Source: Aureimonas ureilytica DSM 18598 = NBRC 106430 (GTDB taxonomy: Bacteria; Pseudomonadota; Alphaproteobacteria; Rhizobiales; Rhizobiaceae). Taken from it: a stretch of DNA of 64,000 nucleotides. This document shows positions 45,152-54,125 of this stretch, one piece after another (position 1 is the first letter of the stretch; every line of letters begins with the position of its first letter). Under the pieces are notes generated by a model. That model made no database searches and was not told the origin of the DNA. It saw only the letters and a list, made by a program, of their open reading frames with translations. Location: contig NZ_ARQE01000002.1 in NCBI RefSeq assembly GCF_000382705.1, forward strand, positions 310,001 to 374,000, written 5' to 3'. The translations under genes and the position numbers were made by a program.

Positions 45152-45827
45152 CACAGGCCTCCACTTCGAAGTCGGCACATTCCCCGGCGCGGGACCGGAG
45201 GAGTTCGAGAAGCCAACGCGCGCGGCCGACGCCCGGGACAGGCAACGGCCGCGACGGCAAGACGGAGACGCGCCAGCGGGTCACGCACGCGGTGGGCTGG
45301 CCAAAGTCTGCGGCCTCTGCCTGACGCCGCCATCGGCGGACAGCGAGAGCGAGCGCGCCAGATCCCTCGGCGGCGAGCTGGAGCCGCCGGGACGCCGTCA
45401 TGGACAGCTTGGCGACTTCGGCGACGACAGCGCCGAGTCCGCCGTGCCGGAGGCCGTCCTCGAAGCAGGCCAGAAGGGTCTTCTCGTCACCCGCCTCGAC
45501 GAAGATGACCCGCCCGGGAGCCAAGCCCGCCTGAGCGATGGCGGGAGCGAACAGGTCCTGGCGTGTCACGCACCACAGGACCTTGCCTTTGGTCCTGGCG
45601 GCAACTCCGGCGGTGAAGAGCGCGGCGGCGGCTCCGTCGACGGCTCCGTTCCCACCACCCGCGACCTCATGCAGGGCGCCGAGCACAAGTCCGCCGCCCG
45701 GCAGGCGGCCGTCGATCTCGGGCAGGCCGAACGGCAGCGCCTTGCGTACCCGCGCGTCCCGTCCCTCGAGGCGCTGGACGCGCTCGCGAAGGTCGTCGAT
45801 GATGGATCTGTCGGGTGCGCGCTGCAT
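45066..45827 (-). CDS. imuA: ImuA, RecA-like SOS mutasome component
   Basis: A 253-residue RecA-fold protein (ALPFGLPEIDGRLPGGGLVLGALHEVAGG in two pieces, about residues 31-60). In this family the Walker A is degenerate. The frame is open for 28 more codons upstream, but those codons contain the LexA operator, so the start must lie downstream of it; ATG at 45827 (MQRAPDRSIIDDLRERVQRLEG) fits homologues. The gene leads the imuA-imuB-dnaE2 operon. Its C-terminus runs 86 bases into imuB. Confidence 0.9.
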   Translation of the reverse strand: MQRAPDRSIIDDLRERVQRLEGRDARVRKALPFGLPEIDGRLPGGGLVLGALHEVAGGGNGAVDGAAAALFTAGVAARTKGKVLWCVTRQDLFAPAIAQAGLAPGRVIFVEAGDEKTLLACFEDGLRHGGLGAVVAEVAKLSMTASRRLQLAAEGSGALALAVRRWRRQAEAADFGQPTACVTRWRVSVLPSRPLPVPGVGRARWLLELLRSRAGECADFEVEACDGKGRLAFPASVADRSAAPQVARKRATG

Positions 45828-45875
45828 GGGCGGGATACGGAACGGATTCCTACGGGCGACTCGGTGACGGGATAT

Positions 45876-45890
45876 GTTCTTGTTCTGTTC
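45876..45890 (-). promoter_or_regulatory. LexA box of the imuA-imuB-dnaE2 operon
   Basis: GTTC-TTGTTCT-GTTC matches the alphaproteobacterial LexA operator GTTC-N7-GTTC exactly. It lies 49 bases upstream of the imuA start, so the cassette should be induced by DNA damage. Confidence 0.9.
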
Positions 45891-46204
45891 CGAGGCTAGT
45901 CGCCGAGTCAACGCAGACCGATCGCTCGTCCACGGGTGGGATGTTGCCTGTGGATATCTCCTTTCACCGGGGGTCCTGCCCGGGCGTAATTGCCACCGCT
46001 CGCCAACTTCAACCCGAGCGCTGTGCCACGGGTGGCCTGACAGCGAGCGGCGACGGGGAAGTGGTCACCTGAGAGCTTCCGCCGCTTATCGTATCGACGC
46101 GAATGCTCATTGCCCGCCTAACTTTGGAACTCCTCCATTGCGGCTTTGCTTGTCGCTACGACATGCCGCTCGACGCGAGGCGGTGAAGCTCCGGAGACGA
46201 CAAG
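45891..46204. other. Intergenic region between the SOS operon and the catalase-like gene
   Basis: About 310 bases with no supported gene. It should hold divergent promoters for imuA and the catalase-like gene. No operator other than the LexA box was recognised. Confidence 0.45.
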
Positions 46205-47293
46205 ATGACCCGTCCGCCCCTGCCCTACAGCCCCGACGTCGAGCAGCCGCGCGAGGGCGAACAGAAGACGATCGACGGCATCATCCAGGGCATGACGCAG
46301 CAGTCGCAGACCGTGGAGCAGCGCGAGCACCACGCCGTGCGCGCCAGCCACGCCAAGTCGACGGCCCTTGCCGTCGGAACGCTGGAGATCCCCGAAGGCC
46401 TGCCCCCCGAACTGGCGCAAGGCCTGTTCGCCCGACCCGGCATCCATCCCGTCGCGGTGCGCTTCGCGCAGGGGCCCGGTGAGCGTCTGGGCGACCGAGT
46501 GTCCACCCATCGCGGCATGTCGATCAAGGTCTTCGACGTGCCCGGCGAGAAGCTGCCGGGCCACGCCACGGACACGCAGGACTTCGTGCTCGCCAGCGGC
46601 ACGACCTTTCCGTCCGGAACGGCAGAGGGCTTCCTGCGGGACGGCACGGTGATCGGCAAGTCGGCCGGACTGCCGGAAGGCGCCAAGAGCGCGGTGTCCT
46701 CGCTCGCGCGCAACTTCAACCGGGCGCTCCACACACTCGGCACCGAGAGCCCGAAGGCCGACTTCTTCGGCCACCCGTTCTCCCACCCGCTGGCCGAGCC
46801 CTACTACAGCCAGGCCCCGATGCGCTTCGGCGCCTATGTCGCTAAGCTAGGCGCCTTCCCGACCTCGCAAGGTCAGGACGCGCTTAGGGATTGGCAGCTC
46901 GACCCCAAGGCGGACGAGGACGGCTTCCGCCATGCCACCGTCGCGCACTTCCACGCCAACGAGGTCGTGTTCGAACTGAAGGCCCAGCTCTGGCGCGATG
47001 CGAAGTCCCAGCCGATCGAGGACGCCTCGGTCGAATGGCCGGAGGACGAGAGCCCCTATGTTACCGTCGCCAAGATCCGCCTGCCCGCGCAGGACGCCTA
47101 TGGTCCCGCTCGTCAGCGGTATTTTGACGAGGTAATGACGTTCCGGCCGGCCCACTGCCTCGCCGCCCACCGGCCGCTCGGCTCGGTGATGCGGGCCCGT
47201 CTCCAAGTCTACAAGGCGCTGTCGGAGTTCCGTCACGGCGAGAACGGCATCCCCGAGCAGGACCCGGCGACGATCGACGCCATCCCCGCCTGA
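46205..47293 (+). CDS. Catalase-related heme protein (SrpA-like)
   Basis: A 362-residue member of the catalase superfamily, shorter than classic catalases because the NADPH-binding and flexible C-terminal domains are absent. The distal heme region is REHHAVRASHAKSTALAVGTL (in two parts, near residue 40), and PVAVRFAQGP and MSIKVFDVPGEKLPGH match the family core. It lacks a signal peptide and should be cytoplasmic. Such proteins have weak catalase or organic peroxidase activity. It leads a plus-strand stress cluster with a ZIP transporter and an MscS channel. Confidence 0.82.
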   Translation: MTRPPLPYSPDVEQPREGEQKTIDGIIQGMTQQSQTVEQREHHAVRASHAKSTALAVGTLEIPEGLPPELAQGLFARPGIHPVAVRFAQGPGERLGDRVSTHRGMSIKVFDVPGEKLPGHATDTQDFVLASGTTFPSGTAEGFLRDGTVIGKSAGLPEGAKSAVSSLARNFNRALHTLGTESPKADFFGHPFSHPLAEPYYSQAPMRFGAYVAKLGAFPTSQGQDALRDWQLDPKADEDGFRHATVAHFHANEVVFELKAQLWRDAKSQPIEDASVEWPEDESPYVTVAKIRLPAQDAYGPARQRYFDEVMTFRPAHCLAAHRPLGSVMRARLQVYKALSEFRHGENGIPEQDPATIDAIPA

Positions 47294-47369
47294 ACGCCCG
47301 GACACGAAGGTTGCGGGTGCCGAACGGGCATTCGCGCCTACCTGACACCACGCAGCCTAGGTCCCCTTC

Positions 47370-48131
47370 ATGCCACTCTTCATCCAGGCCGGCCTCTGGG
47401 GCTTGCTCGGCGGTTCGGCGCTGATCCTCGGCGCCCTTGTTGCCTACACCCTGTCCCTGCCCCAGCGCCTGATCGCCGCCGTCATGGCCATCGGGTCGGG
47501 CGTCCTGATCTCGGCCGTCGCCTTCGAGCTGATGGACGAGGCCTATCGCCAGGGTGGGTTCGATTCCTCCGCCACCGGGTTCATCGGCGGCGCGGTGATC
47601 TACACGATCGCCAACGTCGTCATCAGCCGCCGCGGGGCCCGGCACCGAAAGCGGTCGGGCTCGAACCCCGGCGAGAGCCAGCAGAACAGCTCGGAAGGGT
47701 CGGGCCTCGCGATCGCGGTCGGCGCCTTGCTCGACGGCATCCCGGAGTCCGTCGTCATCGGCGCCAGCCTCCTCGGCGGCAACTCGGTGAGCCTCGTCAC
47801 GGTGGCGGCGGTCTTCCTGTCCAACGTGCCCGAAGGCCTGTCGAGCGCCGCCGGCATGCGTAAGGCCGGCCGCTCCGCCACCTACATCTTCGCCATCTGG
47901 GGCGGCATCGCCGTCGCTTCGGGCCTTGCCGCCCTCGTCGGCAATCTCGCGCTCGCCGGTGCCGACCCGGACACACTGGCGCTGACCAACGCCGTCGCGG
48001 CCGGCGCGATCCTCGCCATGATCGTCGACACGATGATCCCCGAAGCCTTTGAGGACACGCACGAGTATGCCGGGCTGATCACGGTGCTCGGCTTCCTGGC
48101 GGCCTTCGCCCTGTCGAAGCTCGGCGGCTAG
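47370..48131 (+). CDS. ZIP family metal transporter
   Basis: A 253-residue inner-membrane permease for zinc or other divalent cations. About seven to eight hydrophobic segments are visible, with a hydrophilic loop (about residues 88-115, RRGARHRKRSGSNPGESQQN) between segments III and IV. The metal path motifs are ALLDGIPESVVIGASL (segment IV) and SNVPEGLSSAAG (segment V). The loop lacks the His-rich stretch of many ZIPs. It starts 76 bases after the catalase-like gene. Metal specificity cannot be read from sequence. Confidence 0.88.
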   Translation: MPLFIQAGLWGLLGGSALILGALVAYTLSLPQRLIAAVMAIGSGVLISAVAFELMDEAYRQGGFDSSATGFIGGAVIYTIANVVISRRGARHRKRSGSNPGESQQNSSEGSGLAIAVGALLDGIPESVVIGASLLGGNSVSLVTVAAVFLSNVPEGLSSAAGMRKAGRSATYIFAIWGGIAVASGLAALVGNLALAGADPDTLALTNAVAAGAILAMIVDTMIPEAFEDTHEYAGLITVLGFLAAFALSKLGG

Positions 48132-48234
48132 AAGACGGCTGCGGTCTCCGGGTGTCGAGTTCACCGATGCACGAGCGATCTGTCCCCCTTCACATGGCGC
48201 CCCGCACCATGCTTCCCTTCAAGACGAGCCCCGC

Positions 48235-49266
48235 ATGACCCCAGCCTTCGCCCAAACGGCACCCGCGGCCGTCGATCCGGGTACCGCCGCCGACGCCATC
48301 GCCGCGAACGCTCCCGACACCGTCGAGCAGGCCGTGCGCGTCGACCCCGCCTTCGTCCTGTCGAAGATCGAGACCTGGGTCGTCGGCTTCCAGCAACTCC
48401 TGCCCAACATCGTCGTGGCGCTGGTGGTGTTCGCGATCGCCTTCGGCATCGGCTGGGGTATCGAACGCTCGTTCCGGGCCTGGGCGGACAAGCACGCGCG
48501 GGCGAACCTCGGCGCCGTGCTCGGCTCGTTCCTCAAGTTGCTGGTGCTCCTGTTCGGCACGCTTCTCGCGCTCACCATTGTCATCCCGTCCCTCAACCCG
48601 GGCGACCTCCTCGCCGGCCTCGGCATCGGGTCGGTCGCGATCGGCTTTGCCTTCAAGGACATCCTCCAGAACTGGCTGGCGGGGCTCCTGATCCTGATAC
48701 AGCGCCCGTTCGAGGTCGGCGACCAGATCATCGTCGATGGGTTCGAAGGCACTGTCGAGTGAATCGAGACGCGGGCGACGATCATCATTCTGTTAGACGG
48801 GCGCCGGGTCATCATCCCGAACGCCAGCGTCTATTCGAGCTCCGTCACCGTCAACACAGCGCGCCCCCTGCGGCGCTCGCAGTACGACATCGGGATCGGC
48901 TACGGTGACGGCATTGCCGAAGCCCGCGCCGCTATCCTAAAGGCGATCGCCAAGGTCGAGGCCATCGTCTCGGACCCGGCGCCCGAGGTGATCGTGTTCG
49001 ACCTTGCCGCCTCCAGCGTGAACCTCCGGGTCCGCTGGTGGACGCCGTCCAAGGGGTTCAACCTCGTGAAAGTGCAGGGCGAGGTGCTGGAGGGGGTGAA
49101 GACTGCGCTCGACGCGAAGGGCATCGACATCCCCTATGCCACGCAGGTCATGCTGTTCCACGACCAGACGGAGGATGCCGACGGTCACCGGGATGCCCAG
49201 CGTGAAGGGTGGCCGCCGCGTAGAAAACGACCGGAGCGCTCGGACAACGGACAGGGCGCGAACTAG
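48235..49266 (+). pseudogene. MscS-type mechanosensitive channel, interrupted by an in-frame TGA
   Basis: The first 175 codons encode three membrane segments, including the pore helix region GLGIGSVAIGFAFKDILQNW and the start of the beta domain (FEVGDQIIVDGFEGTVE). TGA at 48,760-48,762 then stops translation. The same frame continues as normal MscS sequence (IETRATIIIL, GRRVIIPNASVYSSSV, YDIGIGYGDG) to a stop at 49,266. Family members usually have a residue such as Arg at the stop position, so a single C-to-T change (CGA to TGA) explains it. A sequencing error is possible. The truncated product would lack the cytoplasmic vestibule and is probably non-functional. Full length would be about 343 residues. 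Confidence 0.85.
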
Positions 49267-49318
49267 GTCCCGAACTAGGCTAGGTTGCGGACCTCGAAAC
49301 CAGCCGCCGGAGATGCTC

Positions 49319-49564
49319 GTGCCCGAGAAGACGCTGTTCATCGTTCAGCAGTTCGAACGGAGCGGCAAACGTCTCGTATCCGGGCGGCAGATGGAGTTCA
49401 AGACGGCCGCCGAAGCGCAGGGTCGGGCCGAGCGCGACGCCGCCCGCACGGCCGGCGTCGTCGCGCTCCAGCAGACGATCGACACGGACACGGGCGAAGT
49501 CGTCGAGGATCCCGTGGTGCTCGCCCGCTACGGTGAACTACCTGCGGAGTTCAATCAGGACTAG
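49319..49564 (+). CDS. Small hypothetical protein
   Basis: An 81-residue protein resembling short proteins of unknown function seen in Hyphomicrobiales accessory DNA (pattern KTLFIVQQFERSGKRLVSGR then AAEAQGRAERDAARTAGVVAL). GTG at 49319 is preferred because GGAG lies six bases before it; the ATG at 49313 would sit directly on that site. It follows the broken MscS gene by 52 bases. Confidence 0.6.
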   Translation: MPEKTLFIVQQFERSGKRLVSGRQMEFKTAAEAQGRAERDAARTAGVVALQQTIDTDTGEVVEDPVVLARYGELPAEFNQD

Positions 49565-49643
49565 CGCCGGCTTTCGACCCATCATCGCCGTTGAGTGTTT
49601 TCGGCATTCTGCCCGAAAGCGGCCGTAGAGGATGATCGCCGCC

Positions 49644-50165
49644 TCAGCCGAACAGCGTCGGACGCCCAGCCTCGTGGTCGAGGAGCCATTGCTTGCGCGA
49701 CAGGCCGCTCCCGTACCCCGTCAAGGACGCGTTTGCGCCGACGACGCGATGACAGGGAACGGCGATGTTGATCGGGTTCAGGCTGTTCGCGGACCCGACC
49801 GCACGAAAGGCGGTCGGGCGACCGATGCGCCGTGCGAGCTCGCCATAGGTGATGGTCGTCCCTACCGGGATCCGGAGCAGTTCATTCCAGACCGTGCACT
49901 GGAACGGCGTCCCGTTCATGCGCACAGGAAGCGACACGAGGGCACCGACCTCGCCCGCGAAGTAGGCCTCGAATGCGCGGTGGGCTGCGGACCTGCCTGT
50001 CCGTTCGCGAAGCGTGACGGGGCCGTACTGGAGCGCGAGGAGGCGGTGCATGCGATCCTCGTAGTCGATCCAGTCCGCTATGCGGAGGCGGTCGTCGGCA
50101 TTAGTGAGGAGGACCAAGTGCCCGATCGGCGTCTGCTGGCGCTCAATGAAGAACGTTTCGACCAT
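49644..50165 (-). CDS. ogt: Methylated-DNA--protein-cysteine S-methyltransferase
   Basis: Suicide repair protein that moves alkyl groups from O6-alkylguanine to its own cysteine. The 173-residue product has the active-site motif PCHRVVGAN near residue 141 and the helix-turn-helix RIPVGTTITYGELARRIG. The N-terminal half is the usual variable domain. ATG at 50165 (MVETFFIERQQTPIGHLVLL) is chosen. It starts 17 bases after the end of the EamA-type transporter gene, so the two likely share a transcript. The Ogt-type name is by size and architecture; no Ada domain is present. Confidence 0.92.
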   Translation of the reverse strand: MVETFFIERQQTPIGHLVLLTNADDRLRIADWIDYEDRMHRLLALQYGPVTLRERTGRSAAHRAFEAYFAGEVGALVSLPVRMNGTPFQCTVWNELLRIPVGTTITYGELARRIGRPTAFRAVGSANSLNPINIAVPCHRVVGANASLTGYGSGLSRKQWLLDHEAGRPTLFG

Positions 50166-50182
50166 CCGAGTGCCCTTTCCAT

Positions 50183-51136
50183 TCAGGTCTGCTGACGCGC
50201 CTGCAAGCGATCCCGCCCGGACGGCAGCGTGATGGCAACGACCCCGACCACAATCAGGACCATGCCGACGACCGCCGACGCCGTGAAGATCTCGCCAAGG
50301 ACCAGCACGCCGGACGCGACCGCGATCCCGGCGCGCAGGTAGCCGCCGCTGGTCGTGCCGAGTGGCCCGAGCGTATGGATCAGGCGGAAGTAGATCATCA
50401 TGGCAACCGCGGTGCACAGGGTCCCGAGCACCAGGACCGAGGCCGTTGCCTCCCATGTCGGGGCAAGCGTCCAGGGCCTGTCCACCAGAAGCGCCGGCGG
50501 CACCATCAGCAGGGACGCGGCGATCATCGCCCCGGCGGCCACGACGACAGGAGGAAGCCCGACGAACCGTTGCCCCCACATGGGCGCCAAGGCGTAGCAG
50601 AAGCTGGCCGCGAGGATGGCGGCCTGCGCCAACGGAGCAGCAGTCTCGAGGCTGCGAAGGGATCCGATCCCGATCGTCGCGACGACGCCGCCGAGGCCCA
50701 GCGCCACGCCCGCGATCTTCCGCCGGGTGATCCGGGCCCGGCCGTGTCCGGTCGCGAGGGCGATGAGGACCACGATCATCGGCGTCGTCGCGTTGAGGAC
50801 CCCGGCGAGGCCGCTGTCGATGTGCTGCTCGCCCCAGCCGATGAACGTGAACGGCAGGGCACTCTGGAGCAGCCCCTGCACGAAGAAGGCGCCCCAGACC
50901 GCCGGATCTCGTGGCAGGGAGAGGCCACGGCACCGCATGAAGGCGATCAGGAGAACGGATGCCAGCACCACCCGCAAGGCGGTGATGGTCAGGGGCGGGA
51001 GGCTGCCGAGCGCCACCTTGATGAGCGCGAACGAGTTTCCCCACAGGAGCGACAGGACGACGAGCAGACCGACCTCGAGGTAGAGGTTCGGCTGTACGCT
51101 CCCCGTCGGGGGAGATGCACGGTCGCGGGTCAACAT
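50183..51136 (-). CDS. EamA/DMT family transporter
   Basis: A 317-residue inner-membrane protein with ten hydrophobic segments arranged as two EamA repeats (LLVVLSLLWGNSFALIKVAL in the first; AILAASFCYALAPMWGQRFV in the second). Drug/metabolite exporters of this family move amino acids, nucleosides or toxic metabolites out of the cell; substrate unknown. ATG at 51136 (MLTRDRASP) is preferred to one ten codons upstream. It lies between the alkyl-transferase and a TauE-type transporter on the same strand. Confidence 0.87.
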   Translation of the reverse strand: MLTRDRASPPTGSVQPNLYLEVGLLVVLSLLWGNSFALIKVALGSLPPLTITALRVVLASVLLIAFMRCRGLSLPRDPAVWGAFFVQGLLQSALPFTFIGWGEQHIDSGLAGVLNATTPMIVVLIALATGHGRARITRRKIAGVALGLGGVVATIGIGSLRSLETAAPLAQAAILAASFCYALAPMWGQRFVGLPPVVVAAGAMIAASLLMVPPALLVDRPWTLAPTWEATASVLVLGTLCTAVAMMIYFRLIHTLGPLGTTSGGYLRAGIAVASGVLVLGEIFTASAVVGMVLIVVGVVAITLPSGRDRLQARQQT

Positions 51137-51188
51137 GGGTCTTCCCAGTCCGCAGCGCAGAACCAAAGCCTGCCGATCTTGGTGCGGG

Positions 51189-51935
51189 TCACAAGAGCGG
51201 CCGCAGGAGCATCTCGCTCCCGAGGAGCAGCAGCCAGACCAGGAACATGCGCCGGAACACGCGCGGGCTGATGCGCGTCAGCAGCCGCTGCCCGAGCCAC
51301 ATCCCTGCCAGCGCGGGAGCGATGGCAAAGGCGGAGGTCAGGAGGTTCGCGGCCGGGAAAGCGCCGTGGAACGCCAGGGCCAGCCCGAGGGCCACGGTCG
51401 ACGCCGTGAACGACAGTCCCAGCGCCTGGATGAGGTCGTCGCGGTCCATGCCCAGTGCCTGGAGGTAGGGAGCGACCGGGACGACGCTGATCCCCGTCGC
51501 CCCGCCGATGAGCCCTGTCAGCAGGCCCATGGTCGGCGACAGGACGGGCTGCCAGCGTGCCGGCACGGACATCGGCCGGGCGAGTAACATGTAGACGGCA
51601 TAGCCGACGAGGACCGTTCCGAGTGCCGCTGTCGTCGCCTGCGAGTTCCCCGACGTGAGGAAGAACGATCCGGCGAACGTGCCGAGGAAGGTCGCCGCCG
51701 TCATCGGCCACAGGCGTGCGAGGATCGCCCGCTTCCCGCTCCCCGACGCGAACTGCCAGACGTTCGTCACGAGCGTCGGGGCGATCAGCAGGCTCGCCGC
51801 GACCACCGGGGACAGCAGGCCGCCGAGGATGCCCATGGCCACCGTCGGCAGGCCCATGCCAGTAACGCCCTTGACGAGGCCGGCCGCAACGAAGGTCGCG
51901 ACGACGATCAGGACGAGCGAGTTCGAGTGTTCCAT
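51189..51935 (-). CDS. Sulfite exporter TauE/SafE family protein
   Basis: A 248-residue inner-membrane protein with about eight hydrophobic segments. VAAGLVKGVTGMGLPTVAMG (about residues 16-35) and GLLTGLIGGATGISVVPVAP are the paired signature loops of the TauE/SafE family, which exports sulfite or sulfur-containing organic anions. Substrate is not deducible. It forms a minus-strand run of transporters with the EamA-type and MFS genes. Confidence 0.87.
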   Translation of the reverse strand: MEHSNSLVLIVVATFVAAGLVKGVTGMGLPTVAMGILGGLLSPVVAASLLIAPTLVTNVWQFASGSGKRAILARLWPMTAATFLGTFAGSFFLTSGNSQATTAALGTVLVGYAVYMLLARPMSVPARWQPVLSPTMGLLTGLIGGATGISVVPVAPYLQALGMDRDDLIQALGLSFTASTVALGLALAFHGAFPAANLLTSAFAIAPALAGMWLGQRLLTRISPRVFRRMFLVWLLLLGSEMLLRPLL

Positions 51936-52002
51936 GTCCGTGGCGGGCGCTTCCGTCGACGTGGGGTGGTTCGGGGCGGTCGGCGTGTGGCAGGGGCACC
52001 GC

Positions 52003-53208
52003 TCAGGCCGCCTTCAGCTCCCGCGTGCTCGGCAGGAAGGCCGCGAGAACGCCGATGATCGGCAGGAACGCGCAGACCCGGAACACGAAGGCGATGCTGG
52101 TGTGGTCGGCAAGGATGCCGAGGAGCGCGGCACCGATGCCCCCGATGCCGAAGATGAACCCGAAGAACAGGCCCGACACCATGCCGACCCGTCCCGGCAT
52201 CAGTTCCTGACCGTAGACCACGATGGCCGGGAAGGCCGACGACATGACGAAGCCGATCACCACCGACAGGACGGCCGTCAGCGTCAGCCCGGCGTAGGGG
52301 AGCAGCAGGGTGAACGGGAGGACGCCGAGGATGGACACCCAGATGACGACCTTGCGTCCCAGCCTGTCGCCGATCGGTCCGCCCGCCACGGTTCCCGCCG
52401 CGACGGCCGCGAAGAAGACGAACTGGTAGACCTGCGCCGTCTGGGTCGACAGGCCGAACCGCTCCATCATGAAGAAGATGTAGTAGCTCGTGAACGACGC
52501 GAGGTAGATGTATTTGGAGAACAGGAGCGCGATGAGGATCGTCATTGCCTTCGACACCTGTCCGCGGGACAGGTTGGGATGCCGGGCCGGTGCTGTGCTG
52601 GACGGCTTCTTCGCGTGGCCGTTCCGTTCGTACCACCGACCGAGCGCCGTCAGGATCGCGATGCCCGTGAGAGCCGCCAGGGCGAACCAGGCCAAGCCCG
52701 TCTGTCCCCGGGGCAGGACGATGAAGGCGGCGGCGAGCGGCCCGAGGGCGGAGCCGAAATTGCCGCCGACCTGGAAGACGGACTGAGCCAGGCCGTGGCG
52801 TCCGCCGGATGCCAATCGCGCGATGCGCGACGACTCTGGATGGAAGATGGCCGAGCCGAGGCCCAGCAGGATGCCGCCGACGAGGAGCACGGTGAAGTTC
52901 GGCGCATAGGCCAGCGTCAGAAGCCCGGCGAGCGACGAGGCCATGCCGACGGGGAGCGAGTACGGCAGGGGGTGGCGATCGGTGTAGAGGCCGATGAACG
53001 GCTGAAACAGCGAAGCGGTGATCTGGTAGACGAAGGTCAGCAGGCCGACCTGGGCGAACGACAGGCCGAACTCGTCCTGGAAGATCGGGTAGGTCGCCGG
53101 AAGAAGCGCCTGCATCAGGTCGTTCAGGAGGTGGCAGAGGCTGGCCGCCCCGAGGACGGAGACGACCGTCGTGCTCGGTGCCGGGTTGATCGTCGCGGTC
53201 TGACTCAT
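52003..53208 (-). CDS. MFS transporter, fosmidomycin-resistance (Fsr) type
   Basis: A 401-residue major facilitator with twelve hydrophobic segments. The opening block GAASLCHLLNDLMQALLPAT and the QASVFQVGG-like segment LAQSVFQVGGNFGSALGPL are characteristic of the Fsr subgroup, along with GDRLGRKVVIWVS in the central loop. Fsr proteins export fosmidomycin and other drugs. ATG at 53208 (MSQTATINP) is the natural start. It is divergent from an AraC-type gene, a common layout in which the regulator controls the pump. Confidence 0.87.
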   Translation of the reverse strand: MSQTATINPAPSTTVVSVLGAASLCHLLNDLMQALLPATYPIFQDEFGLSFAQVGLLTFVYQITASLFQPFIGLYTDRHPLPYSLPVGMASSLAGLLTLAYAPNFTVLLVGGILLGLGSAIFHPESSRIARLASGGRHGLAQSVFQVGGNFGSALGPLAAAFIVLPRGQTGLAWFALAALTGIAILTALGRWYERNGHAKKPSSTAPARHPNLSRGQVSKAMTILIALLFSKYIYLASFTSYYIFFMMERFGLSTQTAQVYQFVFFAAVAAGTVAGGPIGDRLGRKVVIWVSILGVLPFTLLLPYAGLTLTAVLSVVIGFVMSSAFPAIVVYGQELMPGRVGMVSGLFFGFIFGIGGIGAALLGILADHTSIAFVFRVCAFLPIIGVLAAFLPSTRELKAA

Positions 53209-53333
53209 CGCCCCGAGCCTCCGTATCCTGTGCTTGGACGCGCGGAGTTGCGCATCCGGAAGTCCACGGGATAGAAGAACCAAAGTTGGCCCGCCACTCG
53301 ACGTGGGCCTCCGGGCTTCGCGAGTGGGCCAGA

Positions 53334-54125
53334 ATGCGCGAGATCCACATCAACACCGTCGACGACACCCAGCGCGCGATCGTGGCCATCGCCAAGCGAT
53401 ACCCGTCCGCGCACTACATCGAGCCGCACGAGCACCGACGCGGGCAGCTCATGACGGCCAGCGAGGGCGTCATCCTGCTCACGACGCCGGAGGGCGCATG
53501 GCTGATGCCGCCGGAACGGGGCATGTGGATTCCACCCGGCACCGTCCACAACGTCCGCATGATCGGGGCCGTGGAGATGCAAAGCCTCTACATCGAGGCG
53601 GATGCCGTCCCCGACATGCCCTCGACGTGTCAGGTCGTCGGCCTGTCGACGTTCATGCGGACCCTGATGGCCGAGGCGCTCGACTGCCCCCTGGAGTACG
53701 ACCTCGGAGGTCGCGACGGGGCGTTGATGAGTCTGATCCTCCACGAGGTGGCGTGCATGCCGGCGCTGCCGCTGTCCCTGCCGTACCCGTCGCATGAAGC
53801 CTTGGCGGCCCGCTGCCAGGCCTTCATCTCAAAGCCGTCGATCAGCGAGACAATCGACGACTGGTGCGCTGGGCTCGCCATGAGCCGCCGTACCTTCACC
53901 CGCCTGTTCCGGGCGCAGACGGGTCTCAGCTTCGCCGCATGGCGGCAGCAGGCATGCCTGATGTCCGCGATGACGAAGCTCGTCGCCGGAGCGTCGGTGA
54001 CGTCCGTGGCGGGCGAACTGGGTTACGACAACCCGGCCGCCTTCACGACCATGTTCAGGCGGGCGTTCGGGGCGCCTCCGTTGGCCTACCTCCGCGTCCG
54101 AGCGTCGGCCCGCCGGGCGGCGTGA
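53334..54125 (+). CDS. AraC family transcriptional regulator
   Basis: A 263-residue regulator. The N-terminal cupin-like domain (YIEPHEHRRGQLMTASEGVI, MWIPPGTVHNVRM) binds an effector. The C-terminal double helix-turn-helix (MSRRTFTRLFRAQTGLSF and ELGYDNPAAFTTMFRRAFG) binds DNA. ATG at 53334 is chosen; a TTG 48 bases upstream is open but unsupported. It faces the Fsr-type pump across 125 bases and probably controls it. Its last 71 bases are antisense to the end of the IclR-type gene. Confidence 0.88.
   Translation: MREIHINTVDDTQRAIVAIAKRYPSAHYIEPHEHRRGQLMTASEGVILLTTPEGAWLMPPERGMWIPPGTVHNVRMIGAVEMQSLYIEADAVPDMPSTCQVVGLSTFMRTLMAEALDCPLEYDLGGRDGALMSLILHEVACMPALPLSLPYPSHEALAARCQAFISKPSISETIDDWCAGLAMSRRTFTRLFRAQTGLSFAAWRQQACLMSAMTKLVAGASVTSVAGELGYDNPAAFTTMFRRAFGAPPLAYLRVRASARRAA

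Noticed and set aside
48760-48762. Selenocysteine at the TGA in the MscS gene
   Set aside because: MscS channels have no selenocysteine members, the position is not a Cys in the family, and no SECIS-like hairpin directly follows.
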